A stretch of 64,000 bases of DNA from Hyphomicrobiales bacterium (GTDB lineage Bacteria > Pseudomonadota > Alphaproteobacteria > Rhizobiales > Xanthobacteraceae): contig JAFKKM010000026.1 in the NCBI GenBank assembly GCA_017305555.1, positions 17,509 through 81,508 on the forward strand, given 5' to 3'. Positions 8,190 through 16,902 of this stretch are shown piece after piece (the stretch's first letter is position 1; each line of letters starts with the position of its first letter). Made by a program: the position numbers and the translations under genes. The notes under the pieces were generated by a model, which made no database searches, was not told the DNA's origin, and was given only the letters and a program-made list of their open reading frames with translations.

Positions 8190-9536
8190 TCAATGCGCCG
8201 GGGCCGGCACCGGGCCGCGCGCCGTCGCGGTCGGCCTGATCGCCAGCAGCAGCAGCAATCCGGACAGGATATAGAGCCCCATCACGAAATACATGCTGTA
8301 GATGTTGTCGCCGGTGTTCTTGATGATGAACCCGTTGATCGACGGGCTCACCGCCGGCCCGAGATTGCCGAGGCTGCTGATCAGCGCGAGACCGCCGGCG
8401 GCCGCACCGGCAGACAGGTATTCGCTGATGAGCGCGAAGAACAGCGGCGTCGCCGAGGCGATGCCGATCACGGCGAACGACAGCGCGATGATCGAACCGA
8501 CAAGGTTGCCTTGCAGCAGCGTGGTGATGAAAAGCCCCACAGCGGCGATCGTGACGCAGGCCGCGAAGTGCCAGCGGCGCTCGCGCCACTTGTCCGAGTG
8601 GCGGCCGATCAGGATCATTCCGATGACGCCGACGGCATTGGGAATGGCCGCGTAGATGCCGATCAGGAACAAGTCCTTGACGCCCCAGCTCTGGATCAGG
8701 GTCGGCAGCCAGAACACCATGGTGTAGGTGGCGCCGAGCAGCAGGAAATACACCAGAGACAAGATATAGACCTTCGGATCGCGCAGGCACTGGGCAAACG
8801 AGCCGGCCGGTTCGCCCTGCACATCCTTGACGTCGTTATTCATGCGGTCGGCGTGCAGCGCCTTCTCTTCCTTGGTCAACCAGTCGGCTTGCGCAGGCTT
8901 GTCCTGAAGGAGAACGAAGACCAGGATGCCGAGCAGGATCGCGGGAACGCCCTGCACCAGGAATAGCCACTGCCAGCCGTGCAGACCGGCGACACCGTCA
9001 AAATACTTCAGGATGCTGCCGCACAACGGACCGGCGATGACCGAGACGATGGTGGTGGCCGACATGAAGATCGCGATCACCTGCCCGCGCCGCACCGACG
9101 GATACCAGTACGTGAAATACAGGATGACGCCCGGGAAGAAGCCGGCCTCGAACGCGCCGAGCAGGAAGCGCACGACGTAGAACTGCGTCGGGGTCGATAC
9201 GAACATCATCGCGGTGGCGGCGGCGCCCCACAGCACCATGATGCGCAGCAGCGTCTTGCGCGCGCCGATCTTTTCGAGAAGCAGGTTGCTCGGCACCTCG
9301 AACAGGAAGTAGCCGATGAAGAAAATGCCGGCGCCGAGGCCATAGACCGCATCGCTGAACGGCAGCGTCTGCTTCATCTGCAACTGCGCGTAGCCGATGT
9401 TGATGCGGTCGAGATAGGCGACCATATAGGCGATCAGCAGCAACGGGATGATGCGCCAGTTGATCTTGGAGAATAAGGCGTTGAGCGGTGCGCTCTCCGC
9501 CACGCGAGGCGCCTTGCCTGTCGTCGTAGGATGCAT
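8190..9536 (-). CDS. MFS transporter, anion:cation symporter (ACS) family
   Basis: A 448-aa inner-membrane protein with about 12 hydrophobic helices. The Y-L-D-R-I-N-I-G-Y block in the first helix and F-x-G-x-F-L-F-E-V-P-S-N-L-L-L in the second are hallmarks of the ACS group, which imports organic anions such as hexuronates, tartrate or phthalate with protons. ATG 9536 is chosen because GAAGGGA precedes it; a GTG at 9551 is possible. A long central loop (about residues 210-245) separates the two halves. The gene is monocistronic here, so the substrate remains open. Confidence 0.88.
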   Translation of the reverse strand: MHPTTTGKAPRVAESAPLNALFSKINWRIIPLLLIAYMVAYLDRINIGYAQLQMKQTLPFSDAVYGLGAGIFFIGYFLFEVPSNLLLEKIGARKTLLRIMVLWGAAATAMMFVSTPTQFYVVRFLLGAFEAGFFPGVILYFTYWYPSVRRGQVIAIFMSATTIVSVIAGPLCGSILKYFDGVAGLHGWQWLFLVQGVPAILLGILVFVLLQDKPAQADWLTKEEKALHADRMNNDVKDVQGEPAGSFAQCLRDPKVYILSLVYFLLLGATYTMVFWLPTLIQSWGVKDLFLIGIYAAIPNAVGVIGMILIGRHSDKWRERRWHFAACVTIAAVGLFITTLLQGNLVGSIIALSFAVIGIASATPLFFALISEYLSAGAAAGGLALISSLGNLGPAVSPSINGFIIKNTGDNIYSMYFVMGLYILSGLLLLLAIRPTATARGPVPAPAH

Positions 9537-9701
9537 TTTGGTTCCCTTCACCCGATGTTTCGATCAATGAACGACGGCTTTCCATCGCGGAAAGTCCAAC
9601 CGTCGAAACTCCTTGGCCCTGCTCGCTTGCAGCGGCCGTGACAAAGCCATCCCCGAACGCCGTTCGAGGTGTGATGCGCGAGAGCCGTTGCGAACGGCGC
9701 G

Positions 9702-11237
9702 TTATGCCTCCCGGGAGGCCTCAGGCTTGGCGGCGGATGCCTTCGCCTTGCCCGACGATTTGCTTGGTTGCTCGACCGTCAACTCGGCAGGTTGTGGAGT
9801 GGTTGCTCCGGCGGATGCCTCCGCGACCGGCGGCAACGCCTCGATTTCCTCCAGCGCCTTCTTCAGGTGCGCGATGAGTTCGTAGGACTCGTCCTGCGAC
9901 AACACGCGTCGGCACGCCGTCAAGCCGAAGTCCAGAAGCCCGGCGTAGCTCTGCACCGTGATGTTCAGCGCGCTGCCGTGGTACGGGATCGAAACCGGGA
10001 AATAATGAAGCATCCGCGCACCGGCCATGAACAACTGCATCGGCGGACCGGGAACGTTGGAGATCAGGACGTTGCCGGCGGCCGGAACGCGGCTCGCCAG
10101 ATTGGACCGCCCGAGCAACGAAGCAAGCCCGGTCATCAGCCACGGCGCACCGGTGATCGGCACGTTCATTCCGAGCACCGGCTTCAATTCCCGCACCACC
10201 GCTTTCGCCGCTTCCGACGAATTGTGGATGGCCTTGAAGCGATCGGGCAGATTTTTGATGTCGGTCGCGAGATCGACACGAACCGCCGACACCTGGTTGT
10301 TCATCGCACTGTCGCCCTCGGTGCGCAGGCTGACCGGCACCATCGCGATCAACGGCTCCTTCGGCAGCAGATTACGTTCCTTGAGGAAGCGATGCAGCGC
10401 GATCGAGCACATCGCCATCACGATGGTATTGACCGTGCCACCGACCCGCTTGCCGAGCTCTTTGACATCCGCCAGCGGCACCGACATCGTCGAGTAAGAG
10501 CGCTGGTTGGTGATCGAGTCATTGAAGATGGTCTTGGGCGCGAGACCGAGATTGAGCTGGCGCTCGCCCTGCGGCACGCGCTGGCTGGCAATCACATTGG
10601 CGGCCGTGCTGAACGCCTTGGCTGCGGTCGGCAGCGCTTCGGCGATCTTGCGATACTGCTGCGCCGCATTGGTCGCGGCAGCTTGCAGCAGTTCCGTGAC
10701 GCCGAGCTGGTACTGCCCCGTGGTTCGCTTGCGGCGCGGCGGCGGCACTTCGCGGATCTTCGGCGATGTATCGTAGAGAACCTTTGCCAGTTCGACGCCG
10801 GCCTTGCCATCGACGCCGGAGTGATGCGCCTTGGTGTAGAAGGCAACCTGACCATTCTCGAGGCCGTCGATCACGTACATCTCCCACAGCGGGCGGCTGC
10901 GGTCGAGAAGCGTCGAATGCAGCCGCGCGATGAGCTGCTCGAGCTGCGCCATGGTGCCGGGGCGACGCAGCGTCACGGTGCGCACATGATAGTCGAGATC
11001 GATGTCGTCGTCCTCGATCCAGACCGGCTCTGCCAATTCGAACGGCATCGGCGCCAGCTTGCGCGTCAGCACCGTCGCCAGATGAAGCCGCTTGCCGAGC
11101 ATCGCCTTGACGTCTTCGTAGTAGTCGCCGTCATACCCCTCGGGCAATTCGAACAGCATCAGGCTGCCGACGTGCATCGGCGTTTCCGGCGTTTCGAAAT
11201 GCAGGAATGATGCGTCCATGCTGCTGAGTTGGTCCAT
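9702..11237 (-). CDS. Wax ester synthase / diacylglycerol acyltransferase (WS/DGAT)
   Basis: Transfers an acyl group from acyl-CoA to a fatty alcohol or diacylglycerol, making storage lipid at the membrane. From ATG 11237 (GGGAGG upstream; longer in-frame starts lack a site) the protein has 512 aa. The catalytic H-H-S-G-V-D-G is at residues 138-144 and is followed by the second-domain N-V-P-G-P block typical of the family. P-L-W-E-M-Y just before the active site is also family-typical. A basic/alanine-rich tail covers the last 40 residues. Ligase, SDR, phasin and hydrolase genes follow on the same strand upstream, so the cluster looks dedicated to neutral-lipid or polyester storage. Confidence 0.93.
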   Translation of the reverse strand: MDQLSSMDASFLHFETPETPMHVGSLMLFELPEGYDGDYYEDVKAMLGKRLHLATVLTRKLAPMPFELAEPVWIEDDDIDLDYHVRTVTLRRPGTMAQLEQLIARLHSTLLDRSRPLWEMYVIDGLENGQVAFYTKAHHSGVDGKAGVELAKVLYDTSPKIREVPPPRRKRTTGQYQLGVTELLQAAATNAAQQYRKIAEALPTAAKAFSTAANVIASQRVPQGERQLNLGLAPKTIFNDSITNQRSYSTMSVPLADVKELGKRVGGTVNTIVMAMCSIALHRFLKERNLLPKEPLIAMVPVSLRTEGDSAMNNQVSAVRVDLATDIKNLPDRFKAIHNSSEAAKAVVRELKPVLGMNVPITGAPWLMTGLASLLGRSNLASRVPAAGNVLISNVPGPPMQLFMAGARMLHYFPVSIPYHGSALNITVQSYAGLLDFGLTACRRVLSQDESYELIAHLKKALEEIEALPPVAEASAGATTPQPAELTVEQPSKSSGKAKASAAKPEASREA

Positions 11238-11386
11238 CGCCGTGCCTCCCTCATGCGAACGTTGCTTCCGTTCGCTTCCGTTTATGCCTTGCACTTCGCA
11301 TCACCGGACGAAGTGTCATCTCGGAGCCGGATGCCGACGTCGCCGTCCGCATCCGGCATCGTTAGAACGCGACCGCCAGACGCCGG

Positions 11387-13096
11387 CTAGGACGCCTTCT
11401 TCTCTTCCTCGTCGTAGAGGTCTTTCTTCGAAATCTTTCCAACCGCGGTTTTCGGCAGTTCACCGCGGATATCGAGTGCGTGAATCATCTCATGCTTGCC
11501 GAGCTTGTCCTTCAGGAAACCCTGAAGCTCCTTCAGCGTGAACGCAGCCGCGCCCGCTTTGAGCTTGACGAAGGCTTTCGGCGATTGGCCGCGATACTCG
11601 TCAGCGATGCCGATGACCGCCACTTCCTCGACCGACGGATGCTGGTAGACCGCTTCCTCAAGCACGCGCGGATAGACGTTGAAGCCGCCGCACAGCAGCA
11701 TGTCCTTGGTCCGGTCGACGATATAGACGTAGCCGTCCTGGTCCATGTAGCCGACGTCACCGGTGCGCATGAAGCCGTCGGCGGTCATGACGTCCGCGGT
11801 GGCGTCGGGCTTCTTCCAATAGCCCTTCATCACGTTCGGCCCCTTGATGCACAACTCGCCGGTCTGGCCGAGCGCAACGTAGGTGACGTTGTCGCTGGTA
11901 TCGAGGAACTTGATGCTGATGCCCGGGCTTGGAACGCCGCACGAACCGGCGCGCGGCTCGTTGGTGACTGGCGTGAAGGTTCCTGTCGGCGACGTTTCCG
12001 TCATACCCCAACCCTCTGCGAGCCGACAGCCGGTCAATTTCTCGAAGCTACGCTGGACTTCCAGCGGCAGCGGCGCGCCACCGGAATTGCACCACTTCAA
12101 CGAAGTCAGGTCAACCTTACCCGCGTCGGGATGATTGAGCACCGCGACAAACATCGTCGGCACGCCGGGGAACGCGGTGATCTTCTTCTCCACCAGATCC
12201 TTGACCACTGTGTCGATATCGAAACGGATGTGCTGATAGAGTTCGGCGCCGATGCGCACGCCGAGCAGCATGTTGACGGTCAGCGCGTAGATGTGGAACG
12301 GCGGCAGCACCCCAAGCAAACGCTCATTGCCTTCGTCCAGCGTCGGCGGATCGGTCCGTGTCGTCTCGACGCATTGATTGGTCGCCGACGTCAGGTTGCC
12401 GTGCGTCAGCATCGCGCCCTTCGGCAAGCCGGTGGTGCCGCCAGTATATTGCAGCAGCGCGATCGCATCGGTCAGATCGGTGATCGGATAGCTGCGGTAG
12501 ATGCCGTCGTTATCGAGCAGCGCCTGGAAGGTCAGATGCTTGTCGTCATTCGCGACGCTAGCGAGTTGCTTGGTCGCCTGCATCTGCGCATTAACCGCCT
12601 GCGGATTTCCGGACATTTCTGCGACATTGCCGACGATCAGCTTCTTGAGGCGCGTGTGGCCCAGCATCGGCGCCATCTGCGGATACAGCGCGGCCAGATC
12701 GAGCGTGACCAGGAAATCGGTCTGGCTGTCCTCGATTTTGTGCTCAAGCACCTTGGCAGCGTCGAGCGGAGAATAATTGACGACCGTACCGCCGGCTTTC
12801 AACACACCGAACAGGCTGATGAGGTAGTGCGGCGTATTCGCCAGATACAGACCGACGTGAATGCCCGGCCCGACCCCGAGCTTCTGCAAGCCCGCGGCAG
12901 CACGATTGGCGAGATCGTTCAGTTCGGCGAAGGTGATCTTGCGCCCCATGAAGTCGATCGCGGGATTATTGGGCCATTTCGCCGCGGCATCTTCAAGGAT
13001 CTGCTGAACGGGCGTGGGCGAAATGTCAGCGTCCCATTTGACACCGGGCGGATACGACTTGATCCAGGGCATGTCACCGAGCGACATATCGTTCAT
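11387..13096 (-). CDS. Long-chain acyl-CoA ligase (FadD-type)
   Basis: Activates fatty acids to acyl-CoA through an acyl-adenylate. 569 aa with the AMP-binding P-loop Y-T-G-G-T-T-G-L-P-K-G (about residues 214-224), the adenine motif G-W-G-M-T-E-T-S-P, the hinge Y-I-V-D-R-T-K-D-M near residue 455, and the catalytic lysine region G-K-I-S-K-K near the end. GGGAGG precedes ATG 13096. It lies 149 bp upstream of WS/DGAT on the same strand, and probably supplies it with acyl-CoA. It is one of five ligases in the window. Confidence 0.92.
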   Translation of the reverse strand: MNDMSLGDMPWIKSYPPGVKWDADISPTPVQQILEDAAAKWPNNPAIDFMGRKITFAELNDLANRAAAGLQKLGVGPGIHVGLYLANTPHYLISLFGVLKAGGTVVNYSPLDAAKVLEHKIEDSQTDFLVTLDLAALYPQMAPMLGHTRLKKLIVGNVAEMSGNPQAVNAQMQATKQLASVANDDKHLTFQALLDNDGIYRSYPITDLTDAIALLQYTGGTTGLPKGAMLTHGNLTSATNQCVETTRTDPPTLDEGNERLLGVLPPFHIYALTVNMLLGVRIGAELYQHIRFDIDTVVKDLVEKKITAFPGVPTMFVAVLNHPDAGKVDLTSLKWCNSGGAPLPLEVQRSFEKLTGCRLAEGWGMTETSPTGTFTPVTNEPRAGSCGVPSPGISIKFLDTSDNVTYVALGQTGELCIKGPNVMKGYWKKPDATADVMTADGFMRTGDVGYMDQDGYVYIVDRTKDMLLCGGFNVYPRVLEEAVYQHPSVEEVAVIGIADEYRGQSPKAFVKLKAGAAAFTLKELQGFLKDKLGKHEMIHALDIRGELPKTAVGKISKKDLYDEEEKKAS

Positions 13097-13131
13097 CTAT
13101 AATCCTCCCGTTTCTTCTGTCTCACGTATGC

Positions 13132-13899
13132 TCAAACTGCCGTCAGCCCGCCGTCCACCGCGAGCGTCTGTCCGGTGATGAAAGCGCAGGCGTCGGACGC
13201 GAACAGCGCCGTCACGCCTTTCAAATCCTCCGGCCCGCCGCCGCGATTCATCGGCGCCATCTGCGCGGTCGATGTCTCGCCGAGCCGCTCCGTCATCTTG
13301 GTCGGGAAATAGCCCGGCGCGATGGCGTTAACGTTGATGCCGTACCTCGCCCACTCGTTGGCGAGCGTGCGCGTCATGTTCACCACCGCCCCCTTGCTGG
13401 CGTTGTAGGCAAGCGTGGGAATGTCGTCGGCATAGGTGCCGGTGAGGCCCTGGATCGATGCGATATTGATCACCTTGCCGCTCTGGCGCGGCACCATGCA
13501 GCGCCGACCGACTTCCTGCGTCGCGACGAAGATCGCGGTGACGTTCAGGGTGATAACCTTGTTCCAACCATCCATCGAATGGTCGATGGTCGACGCGCCC
13601 CAGGACGTGCCGGCATTGTTGACGAGAATGTCGATCGGCCCGAGCGCGGCAATCACCTGCTCTACCATCGGCGGAATGGTCGCCAGTTGTCCCATGTCGC
13701 ACACCAGCGGCAGCGCTTCGATGCCGAGCGATTTCAGATGTGCGGCGGCGGCGTCGAGTTCATCACGCTTGCGCGCGGTGATCGCGACTTTCGCGCCGAG
13801 TTCGCCCAGCACCTCGGCCATCTGCAAACCGAGGCCACGCGAACCGCCCGTGACCAGCGCCACACGTCCCGACAGATCCTGCAACTTGGCCAGACTCAT
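13132..13899 (-). CDS. Short-chain dehydrogenase/reductase of the lipid cluster
   Basis: 255 aa from ATG 13899, chosen because GGAGG lies upstream; a longer frame opens at 13911. The NAD(P) site is T-G-G-S-R-G-L-G (about residues 16-23), followed by N-N-A-G, I-A-S-I, Y-N-A-S-K, and the C-terminal G-Q-T-L-A-V-D-G-G. It is closest in style to FabG/gluconate dehydrogenase-type enzymes. Its place 35 bp downstream of FadD's neighbour and between phasin and ligase suggests reduction of a 3-oxoacyl or aldehyde intermediate; that is inference. Confidence 0.85.
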   Translation of the reverse strand: MSLAKLQDLSGRVALVTGGSRGLGLQMAEVLGELGAKVAITARKRDELDAAAAHLKSLGIEALPLVCDMGQLATIPPMVEQVIAALGPIDILVNNAGTSWGASTIDHSMDGWNKVITLNVTAIFVATQEVGRRCMVPRQSGKVINIASIQGLTGTYADDIPTLAYNASKGAVVNMTRTLANEWARYGINVNAIAPGYFPTKMTERLGETSTAQMAPMNRGGGPEDLKGVTALFASDACAFITGQTLAVDGGLTAV

Positions 13900-13915
13900 T
13901 GCGACCTCCACTCAC

Positions 13916-13952
13916 GATGACCCGATCGCGAACGGCAAGCGATCGCGTCATC
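13916..13952 (-). other. Long hairpin between phasin and SDR
   Basis: GATGAC + CGATCGC at 13916-13929 pair with GCGATCG + GTCATC at 13939-13952, interrupted by a single C-C mismatch; the loop is GAACGGCAA. There is no T run, so it looks like a processing or stability hairpin at the 3' end of the phasin message rather than a terminator. It ends just before the SDR's ribosome-binding site. Confidence 0.6.
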
Positions 13953-14034
13953 AGCGTTTCGTACCCTTGAAGTCATTGCCGCGCCGCGGCGCCGGTTGCG
14001 GTCTTGATTTGCCGCATTGACCGGAATGGCAGCT

Positions 14035-14487
14035 CTATTTCGGCTGCAATAGCTTTTGCAGGTTGGCCATGTTCTCTTGCATCCGTTCCTGCACGACCTT
14101 CCACGCGTTGGTATGCGCCTGCATTTCCAACTGGGTCAGCTCGCGGAAATTCGCGACGGCCTTCTCGACGCCTTGCTTGGCGATATCGGCCTGCTTCGAC
14201 AGCACGTCCGTGCCGGTCATGTTGCCGGCCAGATTTTGAACGGCGGCCTGCCACTCCGCGAAGGTCTCGCCGAGGATTTCATTGCGCCGCTCGATCAGTG
14301 CGCGAATGCCTTCATTGGCCTGCCGGTTCGCCTCGACCAGCGCCTCCATATCCTTGCGCTGCCATTCGACAAGTGCCGCGATATCGACGTTCGGCAGCTT
14401 GTACTTCTCGACCATCTGCTTGAAATCATCCAGCCACGGCATCATGCCGGCGAGGCCGCTGTCGGATTTGCTGTTATTGTCTGCCAT
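14035..14487 (-). CDS. Phasin (polyester/lipid granule-associated protein)
   Basis: 150 aa, mostly helical, with no signal peptide. The sequence shows the phasin pattern: a short disordered start, N-V-D-I-A-A-L-V-E-W-Q-R-K-D-M-E-A (residues 34-50), heptad-like Q-A-N-E-G-I-R-A-L-I, and a tail of M-Q-E-N-M-A-N-L-Q-K-L. Phasins coat PHA granules. ATG 14487 has a strong GGGAGGAC nine bases upstream; the long frame that continues upstream is not supported. The location between an alpha/beta hydrolase and WS/DGAT-ligase genes suggests that the granule coated here may be neutral lipid as well as, or instead of, PHA. Confidence 0.85.
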   Translation of the reverse strand: MADNNSKSDSGLAGMMPWLDDFKQMVEKYKLPNVDIAALVEWQRKDMEALVEANRQANEGIRALIERRNEILGETFAEWQAAVQNLAGNMTGTDVLSKQADIAKQGVEKAVANFRELTQLEMQAHTNAWKVVQERMQENMANLQKLLQPK

Positions 14488-14546
14488 GATGATGTCCTCC
14501 CTTTGATCTCGCTCATCGCACCGCGAATGCGACGGTGAGCGGCCGA

Positions 14547-15359
14547 CTAAGCCGCGAACGGCTCGGCTTGCAGCAGACGCGCATAGTCGTCGTCCCCGCG
14601 GTTCGGATCGGGATAGATCAGCCCGCGGAGACCGCCGCGATCGAACGGCGACCATTCCCCTTCCTTCTGCGCGAGACGATCCGCGATGGCGTACAGCACC
14701 GCCGGATGATGCCCGAGGCCGCAGTGGCTGCCTTCGACCTCGATGTTCTGCGTCGTGGTCGCCTCCTGCTCGCGGCATCCCTGCCAGGCGACAATGCCGT
14801 CGGTGCGCGAATAGATCGCCGTGCTCGGCACCGGCGGCGGCAGCTTCATGGCTTCGCGCTCCGGCCAATCGTCGACCTTGCGTTCGCTGAGATACTCGTA
14901 AAGTCGCCAGGCGTTGCTGGCCTTCGGCTCGCTGGCGAACGGGCTGCCGAGCGTGATCACCTGACGGACCAGCGACGGCGAACGCCGCGCCAGCTCGCGC
15001 GCGAACACACCGCCGAGGCTCCATCCGATCAGGCTGACTTTCTGCTGATAACGATCCGCGAGTTCAGCAAGGCGCGCATCCATCGCGTCTTCGACGCCAG
15101 GACGTGGACCGCGATTGGGGCCGAGCTTCCAGCCGTGCGCGGCGTAGCCTTGCGCCTTCAGATAAGTACGCAGCGGCCGTGTCGAGGAATCGCTGGCGGA
15201 CAAGCCCGGAAGCACCAGCACCGGATGACCGTCGCCGCGCGGTGCGCGGCGCAGCAGCGGATAGAGCGCGAAGAATGCTTGCAGTTCCCAGATGCCGCGC
15301 ATCTCGAGTGCCAACAGCAACTTCGAGGGTGGCTTCTTGCTATTCGCGGCGATCTCCAT
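14547..15359 (-). CDS. Alpha/beta hydrolase of the lipid cluster
   Basis: 270 aa. H-P-V-L-V-L-P-G-L-S (about residues 45-54) and the nucleophile elbow G-W-S-L-G-G (about residue 118) mark the fold; the histidine is probably in the G-L-G-H-H-P block. It is a full-length paralogue of the product of 3925-4698. A lipase or depolymerase role on stored lipid fits its position just upstream of the phasin gene. A copy of the 49-bp motif ends 93 bp before its start codon, so it is probably the first gene of the cluster and a target of the neighbouring AraC regulators. Confidence 0.78.
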   Translation of the reverse strand: MEIAANSKKPPSKLLLALEMRGIWELQAFFALYPLLRRAPRGDGHPVLVLPGLSASDSSTRPLRTYLKAQGYAAHGWKLGPNRGPRPGVEDAMDARLAELADRYQQKVSLIGWSLGGVFARELARRSPSLVRQVITLGSPFASEPKASNAWRLYEYLSERKVDDWPEREAMKLPPPVPSTAIYSRTDGIVAWQGCREQEATTTQNIEVEGSHCGLGHHPAVLYAIADRLAQKEGEWSPFDRGGLRGLIYPDPNRGDDDYARLLQAEPFAA

Positions 15360-15451
15360 GTCGAACGTTCCCTCATGTTCGTGCGGTTAACCCGCATTGA
15401 TGCCGTTAAATCTGCAGCGTGATGAAACGCTAGCGAGCGTGCGAATGACGT

Positions 15452-15500
15452 GAAAGGTGCGATTGGCCCATCACAGCGGTTACTTTGGGACAAAATTTTG
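15452..15500 (-). promoter_or_regulatory. 49-bp bipartite motif, copy 1 (upstream of the hydrolase-phasin cluster)
   Basis: Read on the minus strand it fits GTCC-N2-AA-N-T-M-A-C-Y, eight bases, then GGNYCRAYCGCACCTT. The four copies align without gaps. It lies 93 bp upstream of ATG 15359 and overlaps the last codons and stop of the AraC gene at 15480. Confidence 0.7.
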
Positions 15501-16556
15501 TGTGTGCGTCGCAGCAGTCACAATATCTTTGCCGTTGCGGAACGCCGACGGGCTTTTGCGTGTCCAGCGCGCGAACGCGTGACGGAAATTCGCGGCATCG
15601 CTGTAGTCCAGTCGCGCGGCGATTTCCTCGTTGGTCATCTCGGTGTTGCGCAGATATTCGATCGCGAGTTTCATCCGCACCTCGGCGATGATGCGGCGAT
15701 AGGTGATCTGCTCGGCCTCGAGTTTGCGGCGCAACGTGCGCGGATGCACCGAGAGCCGCGCGGCCATGGTCTCGATGCTGGGAAACCAACCGGGACGCGC
15801 AACCATGGCGCGGCGCAAATCAGCAGCAATGCCACCGTCGCGATTGACGTCATCGAGAAGCGGCTCGCACATGTCGGCCGCCATCACGCAGGCCGTCGGA
15901 TCGGGGCTGACCATCGGATGATCGACCCACCCGACGTCAAATTCCATTTCATTGCCGGTCTGCTCGAACAGAACCGGACACTTGAACAGCGCGTGATACA
16001 GATCGACGTGCGGTGGCTGCGGATACGCCGCGCGCAAGCACGAGAAGCGGAACGACGGGCCGTAAATATCGGTGCTGAAGGTCAGGCAGGTCGCGAAAGC
16101 GAATTCCAGCGCAAAGCGATGCACGTCCCTGGCAGAGTTGCGCGACAGCAGCGCTGCGAGTGTATAGGTCGCGGTATCGTCGTCGCGCGAGAACGCGACG
16201 TCGGCGACCATGCCGAGATGGCGGCTGTATTTGATGGCGAACTCGATGCCCTCCTCGCGGGTCGGGCTGCTGAGTAATGCGTAACCGTACATGCCGTAGG
16301 CGATGACATGCATCCGCTGTCCGGCGCGAAAAGCGATCGCCGGATCGTTCGACAGCCGGGTCGCATTGCGAAAGACAGTTTCCACCTGACGATAGGACAC
16401 ACGAGTGTCGGGCGATCTGAGATCGGCGCTCTTGAGGCCCGTCCCCGTCAACGTGCGCGAGGAGGAGATGCCTTCTTCTTCAAGAACGTCGACAACCGCG
16501 GCAATCCGCTGCGTCAGATGGATGCGCTGCACGAGATTGGGGGTCGGCCGATACAT
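15480..16556 (-). CDS. AraC-family transcription regulator 1
   Basis: 358 aa. The N-terminal half has the ligand-binding domain of OruR/VirS-type AraC proteins (arabinose-binding-like, PF12625 style): S-N-D-P-A-I-A-F-R-A-G near residue 90 and Y-G-M-Y-G-Y-A-L-L-S after it. The C-terminal DNA-binding domain (about residues 260-350) has R-T-L-R-R-K-L-E-A-E and the second helix-turn-helix D-Y-S-D-A-A-N-F-R-H-A-F-x-R-W. GGAGG precedes ATG 16556. It is a close tandem paralogue of the gene at 16985. A copy of the 49-bp motif lies 109 bp upstream, suggesting self- or cross-regulation. The mycobacterial relative VirS controls a lipid operon, which fits the neighbours here. Confidence 0.9.
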   Translation of the reverse strand: MYRPTPNLVQRIHLTQRIAAVVDVLEEEGISSSRTLTGTGLKSADLRSPDTRVSYRQVETVFRNATRLSNDPAIAFRAGQRMHVIAYGMYGYALLSSPTREEGIEFAIKYSRHLGMVADVAFSRDDDTATYTLAALLSRNSARDVHRFALEFAFATCLTFSTDIYGPSFRFSCLRAAYPQPPHVDLYHALFKCPVLFEQTGNEMEFDVGWVDHPMVSPDPTACVMAADMCEPLLDDVNRDGGIAADLRRAMVARPGWFPSIETMAARLSVHPRTLRRKLEAEQITYRRIIAEVRMKLAIEYLRNTEMTNEEIAARLDYSDAANFRHAFARWTRKSPSAFRNGKDIVTAATHTQNFVPK

Positions 16557-16664
16557 GCTTCAGCGTTCCTCCTGCATTCAGGACATCGTCCGGCATCACG
16601 ATGCCGCGTTCATTGCGATCGATCACGACCGCACGCATGAGGCTAGCGGCAGGTTTTTCGGCTT

Positions 16665-16713
16665 GGAAGGTGCGATCGATCCAATCTTTGGGTGAATTAC
16701 GGACAGAATGTTG
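16665..16713 (-). promoter_or_regulatory. 49-bp bipartite motif, copy 2 (upstream of AraC gene 1)
   Basis: Same ungapped pattern as copy 1, oriented toward the AraC gene whose ATG (16556) is 109 bp away. It lies in the 428-bp non-coding stretch between the two AraC genes, with copy 3 and a terminator. Confidence 0.7.
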
Positions 16714-16815
16714 TGCGCCTGCGTAAACGCTGTGCGATGCAACACCAACGTTGGTGGACGCAAGGCTCGTGGACTCACTGGTGCAGCACACCAATGCGCG
16801 AGCATTCGCGTGACG

Positions 16816-16844
16816 AAAAAAGACCGCCGGTAACGCCAGCGGTC
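16816..16844 (-). terminator. Intrinsic terminator downstream of AraC gene 2
   Basis: On the minus strand a 9-bp stem (16844-16836 with 16830-16822, one G-T pair) and a 5-nt loop are followed by six T residues (complement of 16816-16821). It lies about 140 bp past the stop of the AraC gene at 16985. Confidence 0.8.
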
Positions 16845-16890
16845 AAGTTTGGGGGAGGAATACGCTGAAGAGCAACGTAGCGTATCGCAC
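16816..16890 (-). ncRNA. Candidate small RNA with an exposed CCUCCCCC
   Basis: Between copy 3 of the 49-bp motif and the terminator there is room for a transcript of about 75 nt. It would fold as a 7-bp stem (ATACGCT/AGCGTAT, 16885-16879 with 16866-16860), then a single-stranded UUCCUCCCCCAAA, then the terminator hairpin. A C-rich anti-Shine-Dalgarno loop between two hairpins is a known layout of bacterial regulatory RNAs. No promoter has been shown; the same bases could be just the 3' UTR of the upstream AraC gene. Confidence 0.35.
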
Positions 16891-16902
16891 CCCTTCCGAT
16901 CC

